From NCBI GenBank assembly GCA_900319525.1, contig ONOU01000038.1, forward strand, positions 1 through 44,122: a stretch of 44,122 nt of DNA, read 5' to 3'. The notes beneath the pieces were generated by a model. That model saw nothing but the letters and a program-made list of their open reading frames with translations. It searched no databases and was not told the DNA's origin. Numbering within the stretch: position 1 is the stretch's first letter; each line of letters starts with the position of its first letter. Of this stretch, positions 43,501 through 44,122 are shown piece after piece. Origin of the DNA: an uncultured Prevotellaceae bacterium (lineage in GTDB: Bacteria; Bacteroidota; Bacteroidia; Bacteroidales; Muribaculaceae). The translations under genes were made by a program, and so were the position numbers.

Positions 43501-44122
43501 GAAGAGCCTGCGTCTGCGCACCATCTCTTTGACCTATGATGTTCCCCGTAGCTTCCTGGCCAAGACCAAGTACATCAAGCGTGCTGCCATCACCGCATCG
43601 GCCAGCAACCTGTTGCTGTTCACCAACTATGATGGTGATCCCGAGGTGGCTGCTGCAGGTGCTGGTGTCGGTGGTTCGTCGTCAGTCGGCTTTGACTACT
43701 GCGGCGTTCCCGCTACCCGCCAGTATGCATTGGGTATCAACCTGACCTTCGGCACTGACGATGCTGCTCCCGCGCGCGTCAACAACGTTGAGCTGGAGAA
43801 CCTGAATGGCCAGATCAACGACCTGCGCAACCAGCTCGCCAACGCTCAGAACGCCAGCAACGCCCGCATTGCACAGCTCGAGAACGACCTCGCTGCTGCC
43901 AACAAGGCTCTGGCTAACTGCCGCAACGACCTGAATGCTGCCAAGAACGCCGCTCCCAAGGTGGTTGACAACAGCAAGCAGTACATGAACGTACTCGTTC
44001 ACTTCCCCGTGAACAAGACCGCTATCACCGCCGATCAGCGCGCCAACGTTGAGCGCGTCGCCGCTTACCTGAAGAGCCATCCCGAGGCCACCTGCACCAT
44101 CAAGGGTTACGCTTCGCCCGAG
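40514..44122 (+). CDS. second SusC-type TonB-dependent transporter with coiled coil and OmpA domain (3' end cut by window)
   Basis: Open for 1203 codons to the last base of the window, no stop reached. Signal region MKKQLALLAALAIASGVPVG, carboxypeptidase-D-like domain (VTGVIRDAQGEPLIGATIKVKG), TonB box and plug start LDEVVVTALGIRKDKK, plug (SLSGKIAGVNITQSSG, LYGSRAANGVVIITTKKGK), then the barrel, whose end is YALGINLTFG (about 1075). After this come a coiled coil (VELENLNGQINDLRNQLANA, then ARIAQLENDLAAANKAL) and an OmpA domain (MNVLVHFPVNKTAITADQ, LKSHPEATCTIKGYASPE) that runs off the edge. The tail is clearly related to that of the divergent gene, the barrels much less so. Start ATG follows an AT-rich leader. 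A susD partner is expected to the right. Confidence 0.92.
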   Translation, partial: MKKQLALLAALAIASGVPVGMTSSQTTTGFTAVAQTNKVTGVIRDAQGEPLIGATIKVKGTNRGTATDVDGKYSINANRGDVLVVSYVGSKPMEVTVGSGAMDITMQDNDQVLDEVVVTALGIRKDKKSLGYAVDDLKAEELMRNKSANAINSLSGKIAGVNITQSSGAAGSGAHIVLRGGTSVSENYDNQPLFVVDGVIYDNSAGVVGNSAFDGMMNSATTSSNRVMDINPEDIDNMSVLKGPAASALYGSRAANGVVIITTKKGKEGHTEVSFSGKMIASTVANLPKTQNEYTRGYMTDMYEKDAQGKSVWTGLDIKDDSYNSWGPKVPGLQTYDNLKNFFDTGIIWDTNLSVSGGTKNNNFFLSGSFYDQDGIVPTTGYTKTTFRFNGEQKVGRFTFGANAAYSDARTTKTLTGAALYGSSGTGALYAAYNWTPSDDMRHYLNEDGTRYRMFGDQFQPWDERDNPYWIVNKNKMTDDTERFTGNFNVKWDLFDWWWLSYRMGVDSYTTQSHNTIAPGGAIKQIWQKGMLSDNMYKYRYLSNNLMSNWGKQFGDFNVNLMLGGATEYTKTRRDYESAWNFAVPEFYSYNNASDADKKFSHSTSRKRLASLFGEFRIDWRNAIFLTVTGRNDWDSTLPKEHWSYFYPSVSGAIAFTELFRESLPDWFSFGKIRASWAEVGKGTSPYETGTTLWPVSTFLDGLMGLGNSWVRGNPYLKPETTRSTEVGLELRFIQNRLKFDIAYYTNNSYDLILSPRGPQSTGYIFTSYNAGNVYNKGLEISLSGTPIQHENFIWETGINVYGNRGTIDNLYAGMDIMYVTDVQYAGAKAATFNGSNFMGISGTKWNRNSEGKLILDKNGFPTEDKKQDAFEVGDREPKFQGGWNNTFTFFKNWTFNMLWEFRYGGDVFNGTKYAMSMSGVSALSGDWRNDPLTIEGVFQTGTDDNGKPIYEAVSNTWKADQNYIFNGVETSGSTIIQNYYTGAYNYETRNWITNVKSLRLRTISLTYDVPRSFLAKTKYIKRAAITASASNLLLFTNYDGDPEVAAAGAGVGGSSSVGFDYCGVPATRQYALGINLTFGTDDAAPARVNNVELENLNGQINDLRNQLANAQNASNARIAQLENDLAAANKALANCRNDLNAAKNAAPKVVDNSKQYMNVLVHFPVNKTAITADQRANVERVAAYLKSHPEATCTIKGYASPE

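Overview
The window is chromosomal DNA from a member of the Bacteroidales (Bacteroidota). The evidence is a SusC/SusD pair, repeated TAnnTTTG -7 promoter boxes with a TTTG/TTG element about 20 bases upstream, A-rich leaders without clear Shine-Dalgarno sites, DUF5020 and DUF4294 proteins, and secreted M6 peptidases with dockerin-like tails. Family level cannot be fixed from sequence alone; Muribaculaceae or Prevotellaceae would fit. The gene mix is core chromosome with small accessory patches. There is no prophage, CRISPR array, rRNA or tRNA.

Layout. 1-4.5 kb: a purine-type NCS2 permease with a DUF5020 outer-membrane protein, then three small proteins (unknown, beta-barrel-like, DUF4294). 4.5-5.8 kb: an AAA ATPase gene bracketed by two 40-bp direct repeats, each made of two 13-bp palindromes. 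5.9-13 kb: core genes: metG, a membrane protein/winged-helix pair, an RsmF-like RNA methylase, and gyrB, which carries a reading-frame break in its TOPRIM motif. 13-18 kb: a BlaI repressor, an M56/TonB peptidase and an aspartyl/PDZ protease on the minus strand, with a MATE exporter opposite. 18-24 kb: two M6 metalloproteases and a lipoprotein. 23.8-28 kb: a degraded patch with an internally deleted IS982-type transposase, a CotH-like lipoprotein, a beta-helix fragment, a TPR/HTH regulator and an internally deleted second copy of the lipoprotein gene. 28-34 kb: lgt, obgE, two related nucleoside kinases and a metallo-beta-lactamase-fold protein. 34-44 kb: a susCD operon and a second, divergent susC that runs off the right edge.

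The most unusual feature is that both SusC-type TonB-dependent transporters carry, after the last barrel strand, an extra coiled coil and an OmpA-type peptidoglycan-binding domain. This suggests import channels anchored to the cell wall. The second notable signal is a set of 7-bp tandem repeat arrays in many intergenic gaps; they face each other between susC and susD and between obgE and the kinase gene. The third is the palindromic repeat pair around the ATPase gene.

Several genes have a promoter box so close to the start codon that their mRNAs are probably leaderless. Two separate loci show internal deletion between short repeats, and gyrB shows a net 11-base loss that may be an assembly error. 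Starts were often moved downstream of the longest open frame because the longer frame ran through a promoter or lacked the signal peptide at its front.
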